Shown: positions 1 to 5,022, numbered from the stretch's first letter. The stretch: DNA of 5,027 bases from Desulfobulbaceae bacterium UBA2775 (GCA_002352445.1 DEIL01000156.1:17538-22564), one strand, 5' to 3'. Numbers and translations are program-made. Notes: generated by a model from the letters alone, not told the origin.

Positions 1-174
1 GGCGTAGTGTTTTTCTCAGGCCCTCAACAATACATATGGTATGTTGAGGTTCTGAGAAAAACCTGCAACGAAGGAGATCGGACTTTTTACGACGCCATCA
101 TCATTGATGATTCTGCCTTAACTGATTTTGGTGCGCACTGTGCACCTTATGGCTTTGTTTATTTTGACATGTAA
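1..174 (+). CDS. 3' end of an unrecognised protein gene (partial)
   Basis: Frame 1 is open from the window edge through 57 codons to a TAA at 172-174. The 5' part of the gene lies outside the window. The translation looks protein-like, with alternating hydrophobic and polar stretches, for example FYDAIIIDDSALTDFG, and it ends APYGFVYFDM. I recognise no family and assign no function. Codon use is not obviously different from the other genes. The oddity is at DNA level: the frame contains a long inverted repeat (10-61) and two shorter dyads (97-111 and 130-146). This leaves some doubt whether the whole stretch is selected as coding sequence. No T-tract terminator directly follows the stop. Confidence 0.5.
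   Translation, partial: GVVFFSGPQQYIWYVEVLRKTCNEGDRTFYDAIIIDDSALTDFGAHCAPYGFVYFDM
10..61. repeat. Long interrupted inverted repeat
   Basis: TTTTTCTCAG at 10-19 is the exact reverse complement of 52-61. CCTCAACA at 22-29 is the exact reverse complement of 42-49. The two blocks are separated by a 2-nt internal mismatch (20-21 against 50-51). The stem can extend by TAC/GTA (31-33 with 39-41) if A30 is bulged, closing on a 5-nt loop. This gives about 21 paired bases, far more than expected by chance. It lies inside an apparently open frame. The flanking T5 and A5 belong to the stem, so it is not a classical rho-independent terminator. It could be an RNA hairpin, a protein-binding or recombination site, or part of a palindromic repeat family. 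Confidence 0.85.
130..146. repeat. GGTGC/GCACC dyad near the end of the partial gene
   Basis: GGTGC at 130-134 pairs with GCACC at 142-146 around a 7-nt loop, and the 8-bp palindrome GTGCGCAC (131-138) sits within it. A T-rich but interrupted stretch follows (148-168). The arrangement resembles a weak intrinsic terminator placed before the stop codon. A second dyad, ATCATC-ATT-GATGAT, lies just upstream at 97-111. Confidence 0.5.
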
Positions 175-332
175 ATTTTTAGTTCTTCCGGTTTAAGGGT
201 TTAAGCGTACTTAATGGTGCTGCAAGGAATAGTCTAAAACGAAATAAAAACAATTGATTAAAGAATAAAAAAAGCCACTATAGTGGTGGGTGTCCCGACA
301 AAAAGACTCCCAAAACCAAAATAGAGGCTTCT
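175..332. other. Intergenic stretch with A-rich tract, tandem 8-mer and palindrome
   Basis: No gene is visible here. The stretch holds a perfect tandem duplication of GGTTTAAG (190-197 and 198-205) and an A-rich tract (about 236-273). It also holds a 12-bp palindrome, CCACTATAGTGG (275-286), and nested dyads in 288-311 (TGTC-CC-GACA, and GGGTGTC against GACTCCC with one mismatch). The region just before the 333 ORF could be a terminal part of an insertion sequence, but no matching opposite end was found in the window. Confidence 0.45.
254..284 (+). promoter_or_regulatory. Possible promoter for the 333-542 ORF
   Basis: TTGATT (254-259) and TATAGT (279-284) are separated by 19 nt, which is longer than ideal, and sit about 50 nt before the ORF's ATG. 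The -10-like box lies inside the palindrome CCACTATAGTGG, so a protein bound there would cover it. Support is from sequence only and is weak. Confidence 0.25.
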
Positions 333-542
333 ATGCATCACAACAATATCAAGCTGATTGTGCGAAAACAACTAAAAACTCAATCTCCCGATTGGAAGCG
401 ACTTCCTAAAAAAACAAGGCAACATGTTCAACGACAATTGCAGTTACATCTTTTTTTATGGCATAGTCGCCGCTATATTCTTTTACTTCAGAGGCTCATT
501 ATCTCTAGGAGACTATCCCTGACATATCAGGAAGGAGATTAA
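333..542 (+). pseudogene. Short basic ORF, possible transposase N-terminal remnant
   Basis: This is a 69-codon frame preceded by a fair Shine-Dalgarno (GAGG at 324-327, 5 nt before the ATG). The product is strongly basic. Its first ~37 residues (IKLIVRKQLKTQSPDWKRLPKKTR and onward, residues 6-29) resemble in style the start of some IS transposases: a basic helix followed by a W-K-R-L, K-K segment. The rest (from about residue 38) is low-complexity Leu/Arg/His and does not look like a folded continuation. Neither alternative frame restores a longer reading, and no catalytic DDE motif follows in the next 700 nt. I infer a truncated, decayed transposase, but it could be an unrelated small basic protein. 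The family was not identified. Confidence 0.35.
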
Positions 543-900
543 GTTTCGTTTGGCTGGCTACCATTAACCTTGCCTGGGGGCATCTTTCACTGCTGAAATA
601 CTGTTTGAGTTAAAATCATAGATGTGTGGATTCTGATCGCTGTCAATATCCAATACACTTATCTTAATTTCTGAATATGACAGTTATCTTCTTTCTTGGT
701 CCACAATCTATCAGGATACTAAAGGCACAAACCCGAATAAATCGGAATTTTAGACCGCTTGGATAAGTGCCATGGAAGTATATTCAACCATCCATTCCTT
801 CCTTTGTTTGTTGCAGAATTGCTTTCCCGTACTTCGTTACACCTTCTGACAGGCTTCAGGATAAACTAGCTGGATGATGCATCAAACCACCACTTCAAAT

Positions 901-930
901 TTGACTTATGACCTGTTTTTGTCATACAAT
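901..930 (+). promoter_or_regulatory. Sigma70-type promoter with dyad in its spacer
   Basis: TTGACT (901-906) and TACAAT (925-930) lie 18 nt apart, a near-consensus pair. The spacer and the edge of the -10 contain a perfect 6-bp inverted repeat, TATGAC (907-912) and GTCATA (921-926). A regulator bound there would block polymerase. Transcription would start near 937, giving usp a leader of about 325 nt. No other plus-strand gene lies between. Confidence 0.45.
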
Positions 931-1018
931 TAAGTATAAACCAATGGTTCATATGTATCTTTATAGAATTATTTGATACTCTAATTTTACATATATTTTC
1001 AGTTAGTTGCATGTTACC

Positions 1019-1047
1019 TTAAGCAGTGAGAGGATACTTTCGATAAT
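1019..1047 (+). promoter_or_regulatory. Alternative weak promoter for usp
   Basis: TTAAGC (1019-1024) and GATAAT (1042-1047) are 17 nt apart. The -10 is good and the -35 poor. It would give a leader of about 210 nt. It is listed because the better promoter at 901-930 is far from the gene. Confidence 0.2.
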
Positions 1048-1133
1048 TTACAGATAGTGCCGCGCAATAGCGGAACCCAAAATTCTTTTCACTTGCTCAT
1101 CATCAGAAGTTCTACATGCAACGTTACTAAAAA

Positions 1134-1162
1134 TAAAAAGTTTGGTTGCTATGAGACCAACT
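1134..1162 (-). terminator. Terminator-like hairpin on the minus strand
   Basis: Read on the minus strand, AGTTGGT (1162-1156) pairs with ACCAA plus a bulged A and CT (1146-1139) around a 9-nt loop. The end of the stem overlaps or abuts a run of five U, followed by A and UUU. Only antisense transcription across usp, read-through from the ACT gene, or an independent short RNA could use it. The stem is short and imperfect. Confidence 0.3.
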
Positions 1163-1221
1163 CAGCTCTACGATTCGAACCATGTACTGCTTAAAGAGAT
1201 AAACCAGGCGCAGTCCCCCTC

Positions 1222-1234
1222 TCTCGAAACGAGA
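1222..1234 (+). other. Small hairpin in the usp leader
   Basis: TCTCG-AAA-CGAGA is a perfect 5-bp stem ending 14 nt before the usp Shine-Dalgarno. In the mRNA it leaves the ribosome site free, so it is more likely a stabilising or spacing element than a block on translation. Confidence 0.4.
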
Positions 1235-1248
1235 TGTCAACTATTTAC

Positions 1249-1254
1249 GGAGGT
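1249..1254 (+). promoter_or_regulatory. Ribosome binding site deciding the usp start
   Basis: GGAGGT lies 6 nt before the ATG at 1261. The upstream in-frame ATG at 1234 has no such site, and it would place this Shine-Dalgarno inside the gene. Confidence 0.8.
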
Positions 1255-1260
1255 AGTGTC

Positions 1261-1689
1261 ATGATCAAATACAAAAAAATCTTACTTCCTGTCGACGGTT
1301 CCGAAAATTCCAAATTGGCTAAGAGAACTGCTATTGGCCTTTCAACAACTATGGACGCGGAGGTGTTGCTTCTCTATGTAACCGGTGCAATTCCAACGAT
1401 TATAACCGGCAGACCACGAGAAGAAGCAGTAAAGGCGCAACAGGAGGAGGCAGATATGGTCCTTGCCCCATATCGTAAGATTCTCATTGAGCATAAGGTT
1501 GATTATAACGAAATGATCGTACCAAGCTTCAATACCGGGGATATGATCTGTCAAATTGCCCTGGATGAAGGGTGTGACCTCGTGGTCATGGGATCACGAG
1601 GTCTGGGAGATTGGAAAGGCCTGATGCTGGGCAGTGTCACCCATCGAGTTCTTGCACACTGCAATCTTCCGGTGCTGGTTGTACGCTGA
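1261..1689 (+). CDS. Universal stress protein, UspA family
   Basis: This is a complete 142-residue cytoplasmic protein, the usual length for a single-domain Usp. It opens with the family's first strand and loop, KKILLPVDGSENS (residues 5-17). Near the C-terminus it has the ATP-binding pattern G-x2-G-x9-G-S: G111, G114, G124 and S125 in VVMGSRGLGDWKGLMLGS. It ends with the typical last strand LPVLVVR. The intact motif predicts the ATP-binding (UspFG/MJ0577-like) type rather than the non-binding UspA type. Such proteins dimerise and help cells survive starvation, redox or energy stress; the exact target cannot be read from sequence. The gene appears to stand alone, converges with the alanine operon, and has a long leader. 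The start at 1261 was chosen over 1234 on Shine-Dalgarno spacing. Confidence 0.93.
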   Translation: MIKYKKILLPVDGSENSKLAKRTAIGLSTTMDAEVLLLYVTGAIPTIITGRPREEAVKAQQEEADMVLAPYRKILIEHKVDYNEMIVPSFNTGDMICQIALDEGCDLVVMGSRGLGDWKGLMLGSVTHRVLAHCNLPVLVVR

Positions 1690-1707
1690 AAATCGAGAAC
1701 TGTCTCG
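1690..1707 (-). terminator. Weak intrinsic terminator after the ACT gene
   Basis: On the minus strand CGAGA (1707-1703) pairs with TCTCG (1698-1694) around a 4-nt loop, followed by A and then TTTT (1692-1689, overlapping the usp stop). It lies 37 nt beyond the ACT stop codon. The 5-bp stem and four U residues make it weak, so read-through into antisense usp is possible. On the plus strand it lacks a T-tract. Confidence 0.4.
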
Positions 1708-1743
1708 TACACATGCCCCTCGGTATTCTCTCAGGCACTCGGT

Positions 1744-2274
1744 CTAGCGTGACAGGTTGATGTCAACCTGCAACTCATCCTCGATGATGCTTAGATCATC
1801 TTCCACTTGATCCAACGAGATATCTTCCGGGGCCTGAATATGAATATCCATGCTGTAAATCGTGGCACCACTCTCCGGGGAGGCCTTGGGTGTGGAATTG
1901 AGATGGACAATATTCAACTTGTTATCGGCCAGAAACTGGCAAATTTTATAGACAATTCCAGCTTGATCCAGACCCTCGATATTCAGAGTGCAGGTTTTGT
2001 AGTCCTTTTGGATTTTTTTTTGTGGAACTGATAGCGGTCGAACAAAGGCTGAAATTCCCTTCTCTAATTCAAGGTGCCGGCATTCACGTGACAACTGCTC
2101 TTCAATGTTGCTCTGCTTACAGGAAAAGAGCAGATTCAGGGTGAACTCGTCGGCCAGCGTATTCATGGTGGTGTCTTCGAGGTTACAGTTATTTTCATAG
2201 AGCAAGCGGGTAACGTCGGCGACTATGCCGACCCTGTCTCTGCCGAAAGCGGTCATTATAAATCGATTACTCAT
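1744..2274 (-). CDS. Two-ACT-domain protein, GcvR-like
   Basis: This is a 176-residue cytoplasmic protein made of two ACT domains, at roughly residues 4-80 and 95-176. Each opens with the typical ligand-loop pattern: GRDRVGIV at 11-18 and GLDQAGIV at 101-108. Length and layout match the GcvR family (in E. coli, the glycine cleavage repressor accessory protein, which acts through GcvA and has no DNA-binding domain). No helix-turn-helix or enzyme domain is present. ACT domains commonly bind amino acids at a dimer interface. Lying third behind ald and the alanine symporter, it is likely an alanine or glycine sensor for this pathway, which is an inference. Start: AGGAG (2281-2285) is 6 nt before the ATG at 2274, whereas the longer start at 2280 would touch the Shine-Dalgarno. 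The linker contains an A9 run. Confidence 0.85.
   Translation of the reverse strand: MSNRFIMTAFGRDRVGIVADVTRLLYENNCNLEDTTMNTLADEFTLNLLFSCKQSNIEEQLSRECRHLELEKGISAFVRPLSVPQKKIQKDYKTCTLNIEGLDQAGIVYKICQFLADNKLNIVHLNSTPKASPESGATIYSMDIHIQAPEDISLDQVEDDLSIIEDELQVDINLSR
1753..1770. repeat. Hairpin at the convergent gene junction
   Basis: CAGGTTGA (1753-1760) and TCAACCTG (1763-1770) are perfect 8-bp arms separated by 2 nt. The hairpin lies inside the last codons of the ACT gene (encoding QVDINL) and 63 nt past the usp stop. It has no T-tract on either side. It could protect the 3' end of the usp mRNA or slow polymerase from both directions. Confidence 0.5.
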
Positions 2275-2280
2275 AATCAT

Positions 2281-2285
2281 CTCCT
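2281..2285 (-). promoter_or_regulatory. Ribosome binding site deciding the ACT gene start
   Basis: On the minus strand AGGAG lies 6 nt from the ATG at 2274 and 0 nt from the ATG at 2280. The shorter product is therefore favoured. Confidence 0.75.
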
Positions 2286-2295
2286 AAAACTGTTT

Positions 2296-2344
2296 AAGGT
2301 ATTTTTTTTCCCGGCCTTACAGGAATACCTTTTCTGGTTAACCA
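2296..2344. promoter_or_regulatory. Paired dyads between the symporter and ACT genes
   Basis: AAGGTATT (2296-2303) and AATACCTT (2324-2331) are perfect 8-bp arms around 20 nt. A separate perfect 10-bp palindrome, TGGTTAACCA, sits at 2335-2344. Both lie in the 91-nt gap before the ACT gene. In minus-strand RNA the hairpin is followed by A-rich sequence rather than U, so it is not a terminator for the symporter. It could be an operator, an mRNA-processing hairpin or an attenuator setting ACT gene level relative to the symporter. Confidence 0.45.
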
Positions 2345-2365
2345 TTTTGCAAGGAAGGAACGTAA

Positions 2366-3718
2366 TCAGCTATCTTTTTTATTGTCAAAATACTTTTTCG
2401 TTTCCGAGACAACAACCGGAGTCAGCAATAATAGACCGATAAGATTTGGAATAGCCATCAAACCATTTAAAGTATCGGAAATATTCCAGACCAGACTGAG
2501 TTTGGCAACGGCACCAACTCCCACAAAACAGATGAAAAGCAGCCGGTACGGGAATACAGCCTTGATACCGAATAGATATTCAATTGACTTTTCTCCATAA
2601 TAACACCAGCCGAGGATAGTTGAATAAGCGAAGAGAATTATGCCAATGGTCACCACATGCGCTCCTCCCGGCATGCCGGTAGCAAAGGCTATTGTTGTCA
2701 ATTTTGCGCCGGTTTCACCGCTTGACCAGACACCTGTAAGGATTAGGACGAGACCCGTCATTGTACAAACGATGATGGTATCGATGAAAGTCTGGGTCAT
2801 GGACACCAGCGCTTGAGAGATAGGGCTTTTAGTTTGTGCAGCAGCAGCAGCGATAGGAGCACTACCGAGACCGGATTCGTTGGAGAACACACCCCGGGCC
2901 ACGCCCATTCTGATGGCCAGCATAATGGACGCACCGGCAAATCCACCGACTGCCGCGGTAGGGTTAAACGCCTGTTTGACGATGAACACCAGAGCCGCTG
3001 GAACTTCCGCGATGTTGGCAAGAATGATATAGGCTGCTCCTGTCATATAAAAAGCAATCATGATAGGTACCAGGACACCGGTTACCCTGCCAATTTTCTT
3101 AATGCCACCCAGAATAACTGCGGCTGTGGAGACCATAAGAATTATTCCGGTTACCATTGGGGGAATATGATAGGTTGCTTCCACTGCATCGGCAACGGAA
3201 TTAGATTGTACCATGTTGCCGATACCAAAAGCGGCAAAAGAGGCAAAGATTGCAAAGATGGTTCCAAGCCAGGGCATATTCAACCCTTTGGAAATATAGT
3301 ACATCGGTCCACCACTCATCTCACCGTTTTCGTCAACAGTCCGGTATTTAACCGCCAGGACCGCCTCAGCATACTTGGTTGCCATTCCCACAAGACCGGT
3401 AATCCACATCCAGAACAGAGCTCCCGGGCCACCCATGGCAATAGCTGTGGCGACACCGGCTATGTTACCTGTACCTACAGTCGCCGAGAGAGCGGTCATT
3501 AAGGCCTGGAAATGGGTAATATCTCCCGGTTGATCGGTGTCTTCCTTGCGTTTAATCAGTGCAAGATAGAGAGCGTGGCCTAATTTTCTAAACTGGAGTC
3601 CCCGCAGTGCGAAGGTTAACCAGAAACCGGTACCAACAAGCAGAATCAACATTGGTGGTCCCCAGGCAAATGCACCTATTTTTCCAACTATTCCATCCAG
3701 CGTATTAAGAAATTCCAT
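2366..3718 (-). CDS. Sodium:alanine symporter, AGCS family
   Basis: This is a complete 450-residue inner-membrane protein that imports alanine (often also glycine) with Na+. It shows the family's hallmark blocks: the conserved N-terminal segment ALSATVGTGNIAGVA at 76-90, running into GGPGALFWMWITGLVGMATK (96-115). These are followed by SGGPMYYI (135-142) and the loop RGVFSNESGLGSAPIAAAAA (275-294). About ten or eleven hydrophobic segments can be picked out, beginning at roughly 20-38 and ending at roughly 420-437, before a charged C-terminal tail (KKYFDNKKDS). The length is normal for the family and no frame damage is seen. GGAG (3726-3729 on the minus strand) lies 7 nt before the start. The gene follows ald by 67 nt on the same strand, which supports alanine as the main substrate. 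No family member's exact specificity can be read from sequence. Confidence 0.93.
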   Translation of the reverse strand: MEFLNTLDGIVGKIGAFAWGPPMLILLVGTGFWLTFALRGLQFRKLGHALYLALIKRKEDTDQPGDITHFQALMTALSATVGTGNIAGVATAIAMGGPGALFWMWITGLVGMATKYAEAVLAVKYRTVDENGEMSGGPMYYISKGLNMPWLGTIFAIFASFAAFGIGNMVQSNSVADAVEATYHIPPMVTGIILMVSTAAVILGGIKKIGRVTGVLVPIMIAFYMTGAAYIILANIAEVPAALVFIVKQAFNPTAAVGGFAGASIMLAIRMGVARGVFSNESGLGSAPIAAAAAQTKSPISQALVSMTQTFIDTIIVCTMTGLVLILTGVWSSGETGAKLTTIAFATGMPGGAHVVTIGIILFAYSTILGWCYYGEKSIEYLFGIKAVFPYRLLFICFVGVGAVAKLSLVWNISDTLNGLMAIPNLIGLLLLTPVVVSETKKYFDNKKDS

Positions 3719-3748
3719 TAGTTCTCTCCGTTTGAATTTTCATAATGA

Positions 3749-3770
3749 TAGCACCTCAAAAGGGGTGCTA
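3749..3770. repeat. Hairpin between ald and the symporter gene
   Basis: TAGCACC (3749-3755) pairs exactly with GGTGCTA (3764-3770). On the plus strand the stem extends two more pairs (one of them G-U) to a 4-nt loop. On the minus, operon strand it is a 7-bp stem with an 8-nt loop and no following U-tract. It is a candidate stabilising or partial-termination element tuning symporter expression relative to ald. Confidence 0.5.
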
Positions 3771-3785
3771 CTGAGCTTACATAGG

Positions 3786-4907
3786 TCAACCCGAGACAAG
3801 CACATCTTCCACCGGGTTGTACTCAAGATCAAAGGCATCAGCCACACCTTTATAGGTAACCATCCCCTTGACAATATTGAGTCCGGTTTTGATTCCATAG
3901 CTGTCAAGAGCAGCCTGTTTCCAGCCCTTGTTGGCTATCTGGACAGCGTAGGGAAGGGTGGCATTGGTCAGGGCCATGGTGGAGGTAGCAGGAACCGCAC
4001 CCGGCATATTTGCGACACAGTAATGGATCACCCCGTCAACCTCATATACCGGTTCCTTATGTGTGGTGGCTTTTGACGTTTCAAAGCAGCCGCCCTGGTC
4101 GATGGCCACATCCACGATGACGGCACCTTTCTTCATAGATTTTAACATCTCTCGAGTCACAAGTTTCGGGGCCTTGGTTCCGGCAACAAGAACGGCACCA
4201 ATTACAACATCAGCTTCCAGGATCAACTCACGAAGCAGGGTCGGGCTGCTCATCATGGGGAAACAATTTTTCGGCATAATCTCTGAAAGATAACGGAGCC
4301 GTTCCAGGTTCATATCGAGCAGATACACCTTTGCGCCAAGCCCGCAGGCCATCTGGGCGGCGTTGGTTCCGACTACGCCGCCACCGATGACGACGACGTT
4401 TGCGGGAGCAACACCGGTGACCCCACCTAAGAGAATTCCTCTGCCACCGTAGAAACGTTCAAGGTATTTGGCCCCTTCCTGCACGGACATCCGCCCTGCA
4501 ACTTCACTCATGGGAGTGAGCAGTGGCAGATCGCCTTTAGAGCCTTCCACCGTTTCATAGGCAATGGCGATAGATTTATTTTTTATAAAGGCCCGGGTAA
4601 GTGGCTCGTCAGGTGCAAAGTGGAAATAAGTGAAAACAATCTGTCCTTCGCGAACCAGGTCATATTCAGACGGTTGCGGCTCTTTGACGTGCATTACCAT
4701 GTCGGCATATGCATAAATCTCAGCAGGAGTAGAAACAATCTCAGCTCCTGAGGCAACATATGTGTCATCCGAAAAACCGCTTCCAACGCCGGCCGACTTC
4801 TCTACCATAATCTCATGGCCATTTGCTCGCATGACCTCAACCCCGGCAGGGGTCATGGCAACTCTGTTTTCCGCGATTTTAATTTCTTTTAGGATTCCAA
4901 CTTTCAT
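3786..4907 (-). CDS. ald: Alanine dehydrogenase (EC 1.4.1.1)
   Basis: This is a complete 373-residue cytoplasmic enzyme, the normal length for the family. It catalyses L-alanine + NAD+ + H2O to pyruvate + ammonium + NADH, reversibly. All known substrate and catalytic residues fall at the canonical numbers: R15 (in AENRVAMTP), K75 (HVKEP), H96 (TYFHFA) and D270 (DVAIDQGG). The Rossmann NAD site is GGGVVG at 175-180, with acidic D198 after the second strand favouring NAD over NADP. The typical N-terminus MKVGILKE supports the start at 4907, with AGGAGG (4916-4921) 8 nt upstream. The longer open frame to 4973 adds 22 residues without a ribosome site and would shift the numbering. It heads an operon with the alanine symporter and a GcvR-like protein, which points to alanine catabolism as carbon, nitrogen and electron source. 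Confidence 0.97.
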   Translation of the reverse strand: MKVGILKEIKIAENRVAMTPAGVEVMRANGHEIMVEKSAGVGSGFSDDTYVASGAEIVSTPAEIYAYADMVMHVKEPQPSEYDLVREGQIVFTYFHFAPDEPLTRAFIKNKSIAIAYETVEGSKGDLPLLTPMSEVAGRMSVQEGAKYLERFYGGRGILLGGVTGVAPANVVVIGGGVVGTNAAQMACGLGAKVYLLDMNLERLRYLSEIMPKNCFPMMSSPTLLRELILEADVVIGAVLVAGTKAPKLVTREMLKSMKKGAVIVDVAIDQGGCFETSKATTHKEPVYEVDGVIHYCVANMPGAVPATSTMALTNATLPYAVQIANKGWKQAALDSYGIKTGLNIVKGMVTYKGVADAFDLEYNPVEDVLVSG

Positions 4908-4915
4908 CTTTCCAT

Positions 4916-4921
4916 CCTCCT
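4916..4921 (-). promoter_or_regulatory. Ribosome binding site deciding the ald start
   Basis: AGGAGG on the minus strand is a strong Shine-Dalgarno 8 nt before the ATG at 4907. It excludes the ATG at 4973 as the main start. Confidence 0.85.
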
Positions 4922-4958
4922 GATTAAAGAACTGTTTCCCTTTTTTCACTAACATCCA

Positions 4959-4972
4959 TGAAATGAATTTCA
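4959..4972. promoter_or_regulatory. Operator-like dyad upstream of ald
   Basis: TGAAAT-GA-ATTTCA is a perfect 6-bp inverted repeat with a 2-nt centre, 52 nt before the ald start. A second CATGAAA (4981-4987) repeats part of the left arm (4957-4963) 24 nt away. The size suits a homodimeric regulator. If the promoter at 4993-5022 is right, the site lies just downstream of the transcription start, a position typical of repression. Confidence 0.4.
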
Positions 4973-4992
4973 CAACAAAGCATGAAAGTTAT

Positions 4993-5022
4993 ATAACAGG
5001 GAGCCGAGAGAGGTGTTGCCAA
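4993..5022 (-). promoter_or_regulatory. Possible promoter of the ald operon
   Basis: On the minus strand TTGGCA (5022-5017) and TGTTAT (4998-4993) are 18 nt apart. The -35 is a good match and the -10 moderate, overlapping an AT-rich TTATATAA. Transcription would start near 4986, giving a leader of about 80 nt. Sequence upstream of 5027 is not available, so activator sites cannot be judged. Confidence 0.35.

Larger units (their letters stand above)
543..1260. other. Gene-free region of about 700 nt upstream of usp
   Basis: Stop codons break up all frames and I see no credible gene. The AT-rich stretch (about 890-1020) carries a good sigma70-like promoter (901-930). Small hairpins occur at 733-745 (CCGA-ATAAA-TCGG), 1060-1073 (CCGC-GCAATA-GCGG), 1139-1162 and 1222-1234. 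The region may be decayed DNA left by the element whose stub lies at 333-542, together with the long 5' leader of usp. Confidence 0.5.

Noticed and set aside
275..286. CCACTATAGTGG followed on the minus strand by C and T7, resembling a terminator
   Set aside because: The stem is only 4 bp with a 4-nt loop, and no minus-strand gene ends here. It is more likely part of a promoter or element end.
1139..1190. tRNA-like minus-strand segment containing GGTTCGAATC, resembling a T-loop
   Set aside because: The T-stem does not pair around the loop and no acceptor, anticodon or D arms could be folded. The match is chance or a very old relic.
1237..1242. Perfect TTGACA on the minus strand just upstream of the usp start
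   Set aside because: No -10-like sequence lies 16-19 nt downstream of it, so a promoter is not supported.
1711..1746. Minus-strand GTGCCTGAGAGAATACCGAGGGGC, which recalls pieces of TPP and glycine riboswitches (split here: GTGCCTGAGAG, then AATACCGAGGGGC)
   Set aside because: It is far too short, lacks the remaining helices of either aptamer, and lies downstream of the ACT stop codon rather than upstream of a gene.
2813..3502. A 229-codon open frame on the plus strand
   Set aside because: It lies entirely antisense to the well-supported symporter gene. Its translation is Cys/His/Gly/Ser-rich and low in hydrophobic periodicity, as expected of a shadow frame, and it has no ribosome site of note.
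4908..4973. A 22-residue N-terminal extension of alanine dehydrogenase from the ATG at 4973
   Set aside because: There is no proper ribosome site for it, a strong AGGAGG precedes the ATG at 4907, and canonical residue numbers R15, K75, H96 and D270 fit only the shorter form.
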